NCBI RefSeq assembly: GCF_025971955.1
Contig: NZ_JAPDMX010000012.1
Span: 62,001 to 126,000, forward strand
Direction: 5' to 3'
From: Shewanella subflava
GTDB lineage: Bacteria; Pseudomonadota; Gammaproteobacteria; Enterobacterales; Shewanellaceae
DNA: 64,000 nucleotides
A program made the position numbers and the translations under genes. A model generated the notes under the pieces. The model made no database searches and was not told where the DNA came from. It saw only the letters and a program-made list of their open reading frames with translations. Positions 45,518-56,000 of this stretch are shown here, piece after piece (position 1 is the stretch's first letter; every line of letters begins with the position of its first letter).

Positions 45518-45536
45518 AACCGCTCAATGAGCGGTT
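45518..45536. terminator. bidirectional hairpin terminator
   Basis: AACCGCTC pairs with GAGCGGTT around AAT. T-rich tails on both strands end the LysR gene (+) and the alkylsulfatase gene (-). Confidence 0.85.
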
Positions 45537-45564
45537 CTTTATGGCGGATTAAGTTAATCAGTAT

Positions 45565-47661
45565 TTACTTATTATCGTGACCATGGTGACGACCATTGTG
45601 TGCTGGTTTAGCAATATCTTGCATGTAGATAGCACGATTAGCTTCAATCACTTTATCTGACGGCAGTGGCACAATCTCAAATGCCGCGTCAAATTCTGTC
45701 ATCACGTTAGCTAAGATTTCTAAGAAAGACGCATCGCCTTGAATATTAGCCGCTTTACTTGCAAGCAAGTCTTTAATTGTTATTTGCTTAAGGTTCAGTC
45801 TAACAATGTCCGATTGATTGATAGTCAAGGTCGCGGTTGCAGTGTCTTTAACTTTATCAATTTTAGCGTTACTTAAGTTACCGTTTGAAAGCTCTACCAC
45901 GTAGATGTCTTGGGTATCTGGAAGCACTAAATTAACTTCAAAGGCATAATCTTGCGCTTTAATTGAATCCACTTTAATCGCTAAGTAATCCAGTAACGAC
46001 CCCACTGGCATTTCAGCAATAATATCTGCTGATGCTGATTTTAATGCCCCCGCTTGACGGCCAATACGCAGCTCCTGAGCCCCTGAAAGATAGACATTTC
46101 TCCAACCTGCGCCCTCCGATTGATACCCTAACTGCTCATAAGTATCAGCCAATAGCGAACGAGCATCGTTGTTAGTTGGGTTATTGACGACCACTTTGTT
46201 CAACACGGTTGCCACAAAGTGGTATTCACCGTTAGCAAAATCCGCTTTGGCACGTTTTAAAATCGCTTTGTCACCGCCCATGTATTCAACAAACTTAGCG
46301 GCTTCCGCTTTTGTGGGTAACGGATTCAGGTTAGCAGGATTCATGTCAAAATAACCGAGGTACATGTTATATACCGCGCGCGCATTGTGCGAATAAGTTC
46401 CATGGTAGCCATTAGTGTGCCATGCATCTTTAATTGATTGCGGTAATACTTTTTGGATTTCCCAGCCTATATCTTGTAAAACCACGCCATTATTAGCCAA
46501 ACGTAACGACTGGTTATGAACAAAACCATAGTTATCGCGCTGCAGTTTTAAGAAATCATTAATATCATGGTTGCTCCACACGGGTGAGCTATGTGCTGAG
46601 AATAAAAACTCTGCTTCACCGCCCCATTGTTGGATCATGTTATTAATTTCTTTTGACCACTTCAGCGCATCACGTACTTTAGCACCGCGTAAGGTATACA
46701 CATTGTGCATGCCTTTGTAGGTCACTTCCGCAGCCCAAATCGTCTTCATACTGGGGATATAAGCCACGGCTTCTGATACGGCTTCAGTACCTGATGCATC
46801 CATAAACACAATTTCTAAGCCATCAATCACTACTGTTTCGAATTTGCTTTCAAGGTTAGTTTCGTGATGTGGCAACACATAGGTGATCTCACCTTTAGCA
46901 ATCCCATTTGATAAGGCCGCATCAACAATCGTGGTATCTGATGGCACCATAGTCGCACCGTATTGATAAGATGTACGGCGAGACATGGCATTACCCGCAA
47001 GTACGTTTTCATCCACCATCTCTTTGGTGATATTGGCTGAACCGTACACTTTTACGTTCGGAAACATATCCTGAATGCCACGAGAGCCGCCAAAATGATC
47101 CGCATGTGAGTGCGAATAAACCATAGCAACAACAGGATCATTATTGCCAAAAGGCAAGTGTTTAAGGGCGAAGGCTAACGAGGCTTTAGCCGCTTCACGG
47201 GTGGTGAGTGGGTCAAATACAATCCAACCATTATCAGTACGCACTAAGCTCATGTTGGCTAAGTCAGTACCGCGAATTTGGAAAATATTATCGTTCACCT
47301 GATACAAGCCATAGGCTTCATTGTTCATCTGTGCTTGGCGATAAAGCGAGGGGTTAATGGTATCTGGTGTTGTATCACCGATAAATTCATAGGCATCGGC
47401 TAATAGTGCTGCGGTTGCAGCATCAAGCGGCGCAATCAAGTTAGCGCGGCCTTCTTGAAACGACTTTGTATCGTCAAACTTTAACCCTTTAGCAAACTCA
47501 GTATTGTATGCTTTAGTCGCCTGAGTGGCGGGCTTGCCTTGATACATAAATGAGGTTGTTAATGCATGTTCATCTTGGCCTGCAGCATGGTCATGTGCCA
47601 CAGCAGAATAGCTAAAAGACAAGCTTGAAATAACGATTGAAGCAATAACGGACTTGTTCAT
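45565..47661 (-). CDS. exported alkyl/aryl-sulfatase, metallo-beta-lactamase type
   Basis: SdsA1-like enzyme of 698 residues that hydrolyses sulfate esters such as dodecyl sulfate in the periplasm or medium. A signal peptide (ASIVISSLSFSYSAVA/HD) is followed by the metallo-beta-lactamase domain with the dizinc motif HSHADH at about residue 183, further metal or catalytic residues in VFMDASGTEAVSEAVAY and FSAHSSPVWS, a helical dimerisation region around residues 400-550 and a C-terminal SCP2-like domain (YLAIKVDSIKAQDYAFEVN to end). The His-rich tail HNGRRHHGHDNK is unusual and could bind metal. It is divergent from a LysR regulator across 171 bp, the likely control. Confidence 0.93.
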   Translation of the reverse strand: MNKSVIASIVISSLSFSYSAVAHDHAAGQDEHALTTSFMYQGKPATQATKAYNTEFAKGLKFDDTKSFQEGRANLIAPLDAATAALLADAYEFIGDTTPDTINPSLYRQAQMNNEAYGLYQVNDNIFQIRGTDLANMSLVRTDNGWIVFDPLTTREAAKASLAFALKHLPFGNNDPVVAMVYSHSHADHFGGSRGIQDMFPNVKVYGSANITKEMVDENVLAGNAMSRRTSYQYGATMVPSDTTIVDAALSNGIAKGEITYVLPHHETNLESKFETVVIDGLEIVFMDASGTEAVSEAVAYIPSMKTIWAAEVTYKGMHNVYTLRGAKVRDALKWSKEINNMIQQWGGEAEFLFSAHSSPVWSNHDINDFLKLQRDNYGFVHNQSLRLANNGVVLQDIGWEIQKVLPQSIKDAWHTNGYHGTYSHNARAVYNMYLGYFDMNPANLNPLPTKAEAAKFVEYMGGDKAILKRAKADFANGEYHFVATVLNKVVVNNPTNNDARSLLADTYEQLGYQSEGAGWRNVYLSGAQELRIGRQAGALKSASADIIAEMPVGSLLDYLAIKVDSIKAQDYAFEVNLVLPDTQDIYVVELSNGNLSNAKIDKVKDTATATLTINQSDIVRLNLKQITIKDLLASKAANIQGDASFLEILANVMTEFDAAFEIVPLPSDKVIEANRAIYMQDIAKPAHNGRHHGHDNK

Positions 47662-47832
47662 AAATAATCACCTATAGTGAGGTTGCTACTTGATACCAAG
47701 CGAATAATCAAAACGCTCGCTGACTTAATTGCATTCATCATAAACTGTTAACAATTTAGATAAACAAAGGTAACTATGGTTAACTATTAAGTTATACTTA
47801 TGAATTAACATCCGCTGTTATAGTGAGTACTT

Positions 47833-48750
47833 ATGCCAAACAAGATAGATTTAAATCTCTATAGTGTGTTTTCGCAGGTATACCATCACCAGTCGATCAC
47901 CCTCGCGGCTGAGCAACTTGGGGTAACTCAAGCGGCGGTCAGTGGATCGATAAAACGTTTATCACTGATATGTGGCCATGACTTATTTATTCGTCATGGC
48001 CGCGGCATTATCGCTACCCTCTATGCGCATCAACTCATGGAGCAACTGCAGCCTTCGCTTGAAGTGTTAGAAGGACTAGTCGAAGACACTAAGGAATTTG
48101 ATAGCAAACGTTCTAAGCGGCAATTCACTGTGCTTGCCTTCGAGTCCATTACCGATCAACTGTTACCCCATACTTTGCATTTGCAAACGCTAGGCAATCC
48201 GCTCATCACCTTTAAAGATCAAAATACCAATGAGACACAAATCAATGAGGCGCTATTTTCCCAGCAAGCCGATTTGGCGATTGATATTACCGATAGCCGC
48301 GATAACACCTTAATTTACCAACCCCTTGCTACGGATAAAATTGTATTGATTTGCCGCCATAATCATCCGCGCATTAACGGCAATGTTAATGCAGAGCAAT
48401 TTTTTTCTGAGCAGCACATTAAGCTCAACCTCACCCGCGCAAATACCTCGATTGTGGATTTTTATGCAGAGAATAATCTGTCCACCCGCAAAGTGGTGGC
48501 AGAGTGTAACTCGTTGCTTTCGTTAATTTCTTTAGTAGCGCAAAGCGATTGCATTGGCGCCTGCAGTAAATCATTAGCCCATAAATACCAGCAGGCGTTT
48601 AATATTCAAATTATCGACATGCCAGTTAACATTAAACCCGTTCAATTATCATTAATTTGGCATCGACGGCAGCGAAACAATCCTGCGCATAAATGGTTAC
48701 GCGACACCATCAGTGAAATTTACCAGAATCATATTGGTCTATCGCAATGA
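47833..48750 (+). CDS. LysR-family regulator beside the alkylsulfatase
   Basis: Regulator of 305 residues. The DNA-binding domain NLYSVFSQVYHHQSITLAAEQLGVTQAAVSGSIKRLSLICGHDLFIRHGRG resembles the LeuO/NodD-like LysR branch. The effector domain spans about residues 90-300. It is divergent from the sulfatase gene; the 171-bp gap has AT-rich dyads such as GGTAACTATGGTTAAC that could be operators. It is likely an activator of the sulfatase, as in Pseudomonas where SDS hydrolases have a linked regulator. Confidence 0.85.
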   Translation: MPNKIDLNLYSVFSQVYHHQSITLAAEQLGVTQAAVSGSIKRLSLICGHDLFIRHGRGIIATLYAHQLMEQLQPSLEVLEGLVEDTKEFDSKRSKRQFTVLAFESITDQLLPHTLHLQTLGNPLITFKDQNTNETQINEALFSQQADLAIDITDSRDNTLIYQPLATDKIVLICRHNHPRINGNVNAEQFFSEQHIKLNLTRANTSIVDFYAENNLSTRKVVAECNSLLSLISLVAQSDCIGACSKSLAHKYQQAFNIQIIDMPVNIKPVQLSLIWHRRQRNNPAHKWLRDTISEIYQNHIGLSQ

Positions 48751-48799
48751 TGGTTAATCAATTAGCGACAAACGGCTCATCTGACGGTTGAATATCAGC

Positions 48800-49035
48800 A
48801 AAAGATCCACCTTCTAAAAAAGGTGGCTTTGATATCACGCCCTCAAAGGGCGCTTGCCTGCCGTGCATTAACAAGACGCCGTAAATATATCCCTATTTGC
48901 TCGACTCAATCATCCCTGATTTAGAAGCTTGTACCGCACCATTAGCAAAGCTCACGTATCACTTGAGTTAATCAGCTATTGAACGTACTTCAGGCAAAGC
49001 CTAATTGATGATACCCCCTACTGAAGTAGGTGGTT
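48800..49035. mobile_element. possible IS200/IS605-type end remnant
   Basis: A non-coding stretch bounded by two short hairpins, CCACCTT/AAGGTGG (48807-48826) and CCTACT/AGTAGG (49017-49030), with further ones at 48838-48852 (CGCCCT/AGGGCG) and at about 48991-49002. Subterminal hairpins without terminal inverted repeats are a mark of IS200/IS605 elements and the short elements they mobilise. No transposase sequence is visible, so this is tentative. Confidence 0.3.
48807..48826 (+). terminator. hairpin after the LysR gene
   Basis: CCACCTT pairs with AAGGTGG, then CTTT, 57 bp past the stop. It could instead be an end hairpin of a decayed IS200/IS605-like element (see the region 48800-49035). 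Confidence 0.5.
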
Positions 49036-49039
49036 TAGG

Positions 49040-49066
49040 GGCTGAAAACAACAAACCTCGCATTGC
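49040..49066 (-). terminator. terminator after the S9 peptidase gene
   Basis: AACAAACCTCGC pairs with GCGAGGCTTGTT with one mismatch and a 3-nt loop. On the minus strand it lies 62 bp past the stop and is followed by a T-rich run. Confidence 0.7.
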
Positions 49067-49127
49067 GAGGCTTGTTTTATCTCGCCCAAACTCGGGCTAA
49101 ATGTGATAAATAGGTGATTTAATCAAG

Positions 49128-51596
49128 CTATTTTTTAGTCTCAGGATAAAGGCTATTCCACCACTCTGGTTCACCTTTTAACTGTAAATCAAACCATGCT
49201 ATTGTGGTATCCCACCAGTCAAAACGCACTTTACGTGCATTTATATGGTGATCTTGACCGGCAAATTCGACTAATTCGACGTCTTTGTTTAATAACTTAA
49301 GCGCGGTATACATGTAATGACTTTCGCCAACAGGCACGTTGGTATCGGCATCACCGTGGATAAGTAAAAGCGGCGTAGTAATTTTGTCTGCATGGTATAG
49401 CGGGCTTTGATCTACGTATAGCTCACGGTTATTCCATGGAAAACTGCCACGACTGGCTACACCTGAATAACCATAGCCCCACCAGCCATGTCCCCAATAT
49501 GAAGACAAGTTACTGATACCAGCATGGGACATAGACGCGGCAAAAATATCGGTTTGGGTCGCTAAATACATGGTCATAAAGCCGCCATAGGAGGCGCCCA
49601 TATTACCCACTTTTTTAGGGTCAACGGCAGGGTAAGCCTGTAAGAATGCTTGAGTTCCCTCAATAATGTCATCCGCACTGTGCTTACCCCAGGCATTCAC
49701 ATGGCGGCCACTGAACGCTTGTCCATATCCCGTTGTTCCATTTGGCTGTAATACATAGACCACATAACCTTGTGCCGCCCATAAATTGAATGGCCAGCGC
49801 CCGCTAAAATGACGTCCAACAGGTGCAGTACCACCGTAGTAATAAACTAATGCAGGGTATTTTTTAGTCGCATCATAATCAACGGGTAAATACACTCGTC
49901 CATCAATCAGCTGACCTTGTTTATTGGTAAAATCAAAGTCTTCCATGTTACCGAAACGCGTGTTCGCATAGCTGGTCACTTTGCTATCAAACAACATCAG
50001 TTTACGATTGGATTTGATATTCATGACGTATGCTTGTTGCGGCACCGTTGCCGATGTCCCAGCATAAACGATGGTAGGCAAGGCTTGATCGGTAGCAATC
50101 CCAAAGCTGTTTACCATTTCGACACCGGTGTCGATTTTAGTAAACTTATTTTGGCTTTTATCGAAGAAATATAAGGGCGAAAGATCAGCCTCTATCACTG
50201 ATAGAATCAAATCTCTGCCTGCCACGGCTGTCATGCTAGCAATTGCGGGATCAAACTCTTTACTTAACGCGGTAATTTGCCCGGTTTTGGTGTCACGCCA
50301 ATATAATTGACCATCATAGTCGTTCACTTCTATTGCAGGATCTTGTTTACCTAAGCCATCCATAAAATTTGGACCCGCTAAAATAAACATCCCGTTCTCA
50401 CCATATAACGCACTGCCAAAGGTACGGTATTCGCCAATCAACGTTTCAGTTAAGGTGGCAATATCTAATTCAACTAATTGTGATAGTCCGTGGGCAGGCT
50501 CGGCATAGTCAACCTCCGAGCGGGTCAATAACAGCTTACCTAAACCGATATCGCTATCGAGTAACTCACTACTTTGCTTAGATTCGGTTAATTGTCTCAT
50601 GACGCCCGAACCCACATCGAGCTGATATATTTGGCTGTTATTACGCCAATAGCTCCAGCGATCTTCCAGTGCCTGATAACGCTTTGAGGTGGCTTTTTCG
50701 TCCGCTTTAAAGGTTTTTTGCCAACTCAATAACAAGGCATCGCCATACCACTGCAAACCTGAGACATTTTCAACTTTTTCTGCTATCACTTTTAGTGATA
50801 AATCGGCGATATCTAACAACACAATTTGCTGGCCAGTTACAAACGCTAACTGCTTGCTATCGGATGAAAATGCGCTGCTTTGCGGTAGGCTATCTTGCCA
50901 GCGGTAAAGTACTTGGTTATCAGCAACGTCACGTAGTTCAATAATTGAAATGGCTTTATCACCCTCATTAGGTGAATATTCAACGGTTGATTGCAGTAGG
51001 TATTTACCATTAGGCGATAACTGCATACTGCTAATGGTTTTAGCATCAAACAACTGCTGCGCTGACACGCGTTGGCTATCCTGCTTGGCAAAACTCAGTA
51101 CATCAACCTCATTGTTACCCTGCCAATCCAAACTAAAAGGCACATCAGCTTGCTGACCATCAGCCAACACTATCAGTTGATAATCACCATTAGCTAACAC
51201 CAGCGGCACTTCGTCTGCAGATTTGACGAGCTGCCCATTTAAATACACTTGTGGATTTTCAAGCCCTTTTATCTTAAGGGTCCCCTGAGTAAATCGCTGA
51301 GTTGATAGTGGGAGGTGGTAAGCTAACCAGCCTTCACCTTCTGCTTTTTCTACCGCCGATTGCCACGTTAATGATTGGTTGAAAACCAATACGGGTTGAG
51401 TGGCATCCGGTTGGGTTAACTTTGCAACTAGATTGGCACGTAACGCATCGGCATGAGCACCTTTAGATAACGCCACTGCACTTTTTTGGCTAACCGGGCC
51501 AAGGCGCTGTACCTGATTCAGATCGATTTCGGCGCCATGGGCCATGCCCGCAACGGCGAGGGCTAAACTGGTTAAAACCAGCGTAAAAGATTTCAT
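49128..51596 (-). CDS. exported S9-family (prolyl oligopeptidase) peptidase
   Basis: Secreted serine peptidase of 822 residues. The signal is MKSFTLVLTSLALAVAGMAHG/AE. An N-terminal beta-rich region and WD-like propeller (about residues 180-560) precede the alpha/beta-hydrolase domain with the nucleophile in GNMGASYGGFMTMY (Ser about 669), the acid in LLIHGDADTNVPVGES and the catalytic His in GQDHHINARK. This layout is that of the dipeptidyl-peptidase IV / acylaminoacyl-peptidase group, which trims small peptides. The gene stands alone. Its exact cleavage preference is unknown. Confidence 0.88.
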   Translation of the reverse strand: MKSFTLVLTSLALAVAGMAHGAEIDLNQVQRLGPVSQKSAVALSKGAHADALRANLVAKLTQPDATQPVLVFNQSLTWQSAVEKAEGEGWLAYHLPLSTQRFTQGTLKIKGLENPQVYLNGQLVKSADEVPLVLANGDYQLIVLADGQQADVPFSLDWQGNNEVDVLSFAKQDSQRVSAQQLFDAKTISSMQLSPNGKYLLQSTVEYSPNEGDKAISIIELRDVADNQVLYRWQDSLPQSSAFSSDSKQLAFVTGQQIVLLDIADLSLKVIAEKVENVSGLQWYGDALLLSWQKTFKADEKATSKRYQALEDRWSYWRNNSQIYQLDVGSGVMRQLTESKQSSELLDSDIGLGKLLLTRSEVDYAEPAHGLSQLVELDIATLTETLIGEYRTFGSALYGENGMFILAGPNFMDGLGKQDPAIEVNDYDGQLYWRDTKTGQITALSKEFDPAIASMTAVAGRDLILSVIEADLSPLYFFDKSQNKFTKIDTGVEMVNSFGIATDQALPTIVYAGTSATVPQQAYVMNIKSNRKLMLFDSKVTSYANTRFGNMEDFDFTNKQGQLIDGRVYLPVDYDATKKYPALVYYYGGTAPVGRHFSGRWPFNLWAAQGYVVYVLQPNGTTGYGQAFSGRHVNAWGKHSADDIIEGTQAFLQAYPAVDPKKVGNMGASYGGFMTMYLATQTDIFAASMSHAGISNLSSYWGHGWWGYGYSGVASRGSFPWNNRELYVDQSPLYHADKITTPLLLIHGDADTNVPVGESHYMYTALKLLNKDVELVEFAGQDHHINARKVRFDWWDTTIAWFDLQLKGEPEWWNSLYPETKK

Positions 51597-52022
51597 GGAA
51601 AGTCCTTTTTTAAGTTATTTTTATGAACTGAAATATTGATAAATTAGGTGTGCAAAATCATATAATTGTGACATTTTGACAAAGATGGCCTAAAAATGCA
51701 TCTGTTTTCGGGCTCAAACCAAACATAGCATGACCAACGAGTGTCAATCTTTGCCGTGCAACACCAAATTATCTGTACCAACAAAATGACAAATGATGTG
51801 TTTATCATTAGTGAAAAATCACTACCGTTAATTCAGCATAAAATACTGTTAAAACTACAAAAACCATTTTAAACACTCCTTAACTTAAGCTCATTTTAAA
51901 ATCCACAATTTATACTGACGCGCCGGTATAAATTGCTTGTATAAAAAGTGATGATTGAATGGCTATACTGGCCTCTTATTAGTGTGTTTTGTCATACTGA
52001 TTATCGATATCTAAGGAAATGT
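51597..52022. other. divergent intergenic region with a 10-bp inverted repeat
   Basis: No gene seen. CAATTTATAC (51906-51915) and GTATAAATTG (51926-51935) are a perfect inverted repeat around TGACGCGCCG, about 90 bp before the terC start. It could be a regulator site or an RNA hairpin in the leader. I looked for a manganese yybP-ykoY riboswitch, which some TerC genes have, and did not recognise one. Confidence 0.5.
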
Positions 52023-53006
52023 ATGGAACTGCTTACAACGTTGTTTATTGGGTACCCAGTTTGGGTATGGGCAATGTTTTTTACTTTTGTCATCGGCTTA
52101 TTAGCCTTTGATTTAGGTGTATTACATAAAGAGCAACATGAAATCTCTGTCGCAGAAAGCCTGAAACTGTCGGCATTCTATATTGCGATGGGCTTGTTGT
52201 TTGGGGCGTGGTTATGGTGGTACAAAGGCTCTACCGCCGGTATGGAATACCTGACGGGTTACTTAATTGAAAAGTCGCTATCAATGGATAACGTGTTTGT
52301 TATTGCCTTAATTTTTAGCAGCTTAGGCATTCCACGTCTTTACCAGCATAGGGTGTTATTCTGGGGCATACTCGGCGTTATTGTACTGCGCGCAATCATG
52401 ATTGGTCTTGGTGCTGTGTTAGTCGCTAAATACCAAGGCATATTGGTATTGTTCGGTTTATTCCTTATTTTCACAGGTATTAAAATGCTGTTCTCTGATG
52501 ACGAGCACGGCAGCCTAGAGGACAATAAGTTTTACAAGTGGCTAAGAAGCAAGATGCGCTTTACACCAGGGTTACATGAACAAAAATTCTGGGTACGCGG
52601 TGAAGACCACCAGCTGAGTAAAGGGTGGTGGGCGACACCATTATTTTTAGCACTCATTTTAGTCGAAACGGCTGATTTAGTGTTCGCGGTAGACAGTATT
52701 CCAGCAATTTTTGCAATAACCCAAGATCCATTTATTGTGTACACCTCAAATATTTTCGCTATTTTGGGCTTACGTGCCTTGTACTTTGCTCTAGCGGCAA
52801 TGGTGCATCGATTCCATTACTTAAAATACGCTTTGTCTGTGGTATTGGTATTTATTGGTGTCAAAGTCGGGCTGGTGTATTTTAACCAAACAGGTTTAAT
52901 TGACTTTAAAATACCAACCGCGCTGTCTTTAGGGGTGACCTTTGGTTTACTGTTGGCAGGCGTGTTGTACTCATTATGGAAAACCCGAGATCAATCGCCA
53001 ACCTAG
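52023..53006 (+). CDS. TerC/Alx-family integral membrane protein
   Basis: Inner-membrane protein of 327 residues with about nine helices, of the TerC family (Alx-like), members of which export manganese or support tellurite and metal stress tolerance. Landmarks are FFTFVIGLLAFDLGVLHKEQHE, GYLIEKSLSMDNVFVIALIF, LFLALILVETADLVFAVDSIPAIFAIT with its conserved acidic residues, and SNIFAILGLRALYFAL. The ATG at 52023 is chosen because AAGGA lies 5 nt before it; the frame stays open for 25 codons upstream but without a ribosome site. Metal specificity is inferred from the family only. Confidence 0.88.
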   Translation: MELLTTLFIGYPVWVWAMFFTFVIGLLAFDLGVLHKEQHEISVAESLKLSAFYIAMGLLFGAWLWWYKGSTAGMEYLTGYLIEKSLSMDNVFVIALIFSSLGIPRLYQHRVLFWGILGVIVLRAIMIGLGAVLVAKYQGILVLFGLFLIFTGIKMLFSDDEHGSLEDNKFYKWLRSKMRFTPGLHEQKFWVRGEDHQLSKGWWATPLFLALILVETADLVFAVDSIPAIFAITQDPFIVYTSNIFAILGLRALYFALAAMVHRFHYLKYALSVVLVFIGVKVGLVYFNQTGLIDFKIPTALSLGVTFGLLLAGVLYSLWKTRDQSPT

Positions 53007-53035
53007 ATGATCTCACCTTCCTAATGTGAAACTAA

Positions 53036-53062
53036 AAAGCCCTCAATACTATTGAGGGCTTT
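53036..53062. terminator. bidirectional hairpin terminator
   Basis: AAAGCCCTCAAT pairs perfectly with ATTGAGGGCTTT around ACT, with T-rich flanks, between convergent terC and cusA. Confidence 0.9.
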
Positions 53063-53087
53063 ATTTTTCATCGGTTCGTGGCTTAAG

Positions 53088-56000
53088 TTACTTGGCCATT
53101 TTTCTGCCGTATATCAGTAAATATATCGCAGGGATCACAAACAAAGATAACAACGGTGCAGTAACCATACCACCAACCATAGGCGCCGCGATTTTTTGCA
53201 TCACTTCATTCCCTGTACCGCTGCCCCACATAATCGGCAATAATCCAAAGAAAATCGTCGCGACTGTCATCGCTTTGGGGCGGATACGCATTACCGCACC
53301 ATGAATTAACGCTTCGGTTAAATCTGCACGATGATGATATTGCCCTGCAGCCTGACGGTCTTTAATACTGTTGTTAAGATACACTTGCATCACCACGCCA
53401 AATTCTGCCGCAACACCGGCTAGGGCTATCATCCCCACCGACACGGCAACCGAAAAGTTAAAGTCGAGCAAGTATAACAACCATGCACTGCCGACTAATG
53501 AAAACGGTAAACTAAGCATGATCACCGAGGCCTGGATAAATGAGCTAAATGTCATCATCAACAACATGAAGATCACCATTAACATCAATGGCACCACCAG
53601 CTGCATTTTCGCTTCAACGCGCTGCATATACTCATATTGTCCTGCAAAGGTGTAGCTGTAACGCGGCGGTAAGTTAATTTGCTCATCTAGCGCAGTGCGT
53701 GCCATTTTAATGTATTCACCAATTGAAATGTCCTGTAAATCAATAAATACCCAACTGATTAAACGGCCATTTTCACTGGCCAACATAGGTGCGCCATCAC
53801 TGATGGTAATGTTAGCTAAATTACCCAAAGGTAAATATTTACCTGTTTTGGTTAATACGGGTAAGTCTTTCAGCTTTTCAATGTTGTCACGAAGCTCGCG
53901 TGGATAACGAATATTAATCGGATACCGCTCTTGCCCTTGAATGGACTGACCCACTTGCATACCACCAATGGCCATTTGCACCACATCCTGAATGTCTTTC
54001 AAGGTCATGCCGTAACGGGCCGCATTTTTAAGGTCGGGGTCAATATCAATATAACGGCCGCCGCTGGTGCGCTGTGCGAAGGCCGACGATGTGCCCGGTA
54101 ACTTACTGACTACGGCCTCGATTTCCGTGCCGATGCGCTGCAGCTCATTAATATCTGCCCCTGATATTTTTATGCCTACAGGGGTTCTGACCCCTGTCGA
54201 TAACATATCAATTCGGGTTTTAATTGGTTGTACCCACGCATTGGTAATACCGGGCACTTTAACGGTTTTTTGCAGCTCACTGATAATACCTTCCAGTGTC
54301 ATGCCCTCACGCCAGGTATCCCGAGGATTAAGCATAATGGTGGTTTCCAGCATAGTCAGTGGCGCAGGGTCGGTGGCGGTAATCGCACGGCCAACCTTAC
54401 CAAAAACCCGTTTCACTTCAGGAACCGTTTTGATTAATCTGTCGGTTTGCTGCAATATTTCTGCCGCCTTACCTGAGCTGACACCGGGCAAAGTGGTTGG
54501 CATGTAGAGTAAATCGCCCTCTTCGAGTGACGGCATAAACTCACTGCCCATTTTTGTCATCGGATATACCGCGCTGCCAAGTGCCATAATGGCCACTAAT
54601 ATGGTCATTTTGGGGAAGCGCAGTACCACGCGTAACAAAGGTTCATACATAGCAATTAATAGGCGACTGAGCGGGTTTTTCTTTTCCGCAGGAATTTTGC
54701 CACGCACAAGATAACCCATTAACACCGGAATTAAGGTGATAGCCAAGATTGCCGATGCGGCCATAGCAAAGGTTTTAGTATAGGCTAACGGATGGAATAA
54801 TCGCCCTTCTTGGGCTTCCAGTGCGAACACAGGCACAAAGCTTAGCGTAATGATTAACAAGCTAAAAAATAGCGCTGGCCCCACTTCAACGGATGCCTGT
54901 CGTACAAGCTCCCAATGGGCTTCCCCCGTGGGTGTTGCACCATCATGCTCATCGCGATAATGCTCAAGATGTTTATGGACGTTTTCTACCATCACAATCG
55001 CGGCATCGACCACGGCACCAATCGCAATCGCAATTCCGCCTAGGCTCATAATATTGGCATTAACGCCTATCATGTTCATGACGATAAAGCTGGCCAGAAT
55101 TGAAATGGGTAATGAAATGATCGCCACTAAGGTTGAGCGGGCATGCAGTAAGAAAATCAAGCAAATAAAGCCGACCACCAGCATTTCTTCTAACACTTTG
55201 TGCTTGAGGTTATCCACCGAGTTTAAGATGAGTTCAGAGCGATCATAGGTAATCACTAACTCAACACCTTCAGGTAAACCGTTTTCAATTTCGGCGAGTT
55301 TGGCCTTAACGTTGTTAATGGTAGCAAGGGCGTTTTCGCCATAACGCATCACCACAATGCCACCCACAACCTCACCCTGACCATCAAGCTCGGCAATCCC
55401 TCTTCGAGCCGCTGGGCCTGTGCGCAGTTGTGCCACATCTTTCATTAATACTGGCGTGCCCGACTCAGCCACAATGCCTAAGGGGATTTCTGCAAAGTCT
55501 TCTAAGGTTTGACGATAACCCGACGAGCTGATCATATATTCAGCTTCAGCCATTTCAATTACCGAGCCACCGGTAGAACTATTAGAATTATCTAACGCGC
55601 TTCTCACCGTCATCAAATCAATTTGATATAGCGCCAACTTGTGAGGGTCAACTATAATTTGGTAAGACTGCTCCATGCCGCCAATGGTGGCGATTTCTGA
55701 TACTCCCTCGACACTTTGCAATTCTAATTTTAAAAACCAATCTTGTAATGAGCGCAGCTGAGCTAAATCATGTTTACCTTTACGGTCAACAAGGGCGTAT
55801 TGGAACACCCAACCCACACCTGAGGCATCTGGCCCTAATGAGGGAGTCACATTGGGGGGTAATTGCCCTTGAGTTTGCGATAAATACTCTAAAACCCGTG
55901 ATCTAGCCCAATAGATATCTGTGCCATCTTCAAAAATGATATACACATAGGAGTCGCCAAACATCGAAAAGCCGCGCACGGTTTTCGCCCCCGGCACGGC

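Noticed and set aside
51597..52022. yybP-ykoY manganese riboswitch before terC
   Set aside because: The conserved loop sequences of that riboswitch are not recognisable; only a simple inverted repeat is seen.
54067..54507. 146-codon frame on the plus strand
   Set aside because: Antisense to the intact cusA gene; no start signal or known domain.
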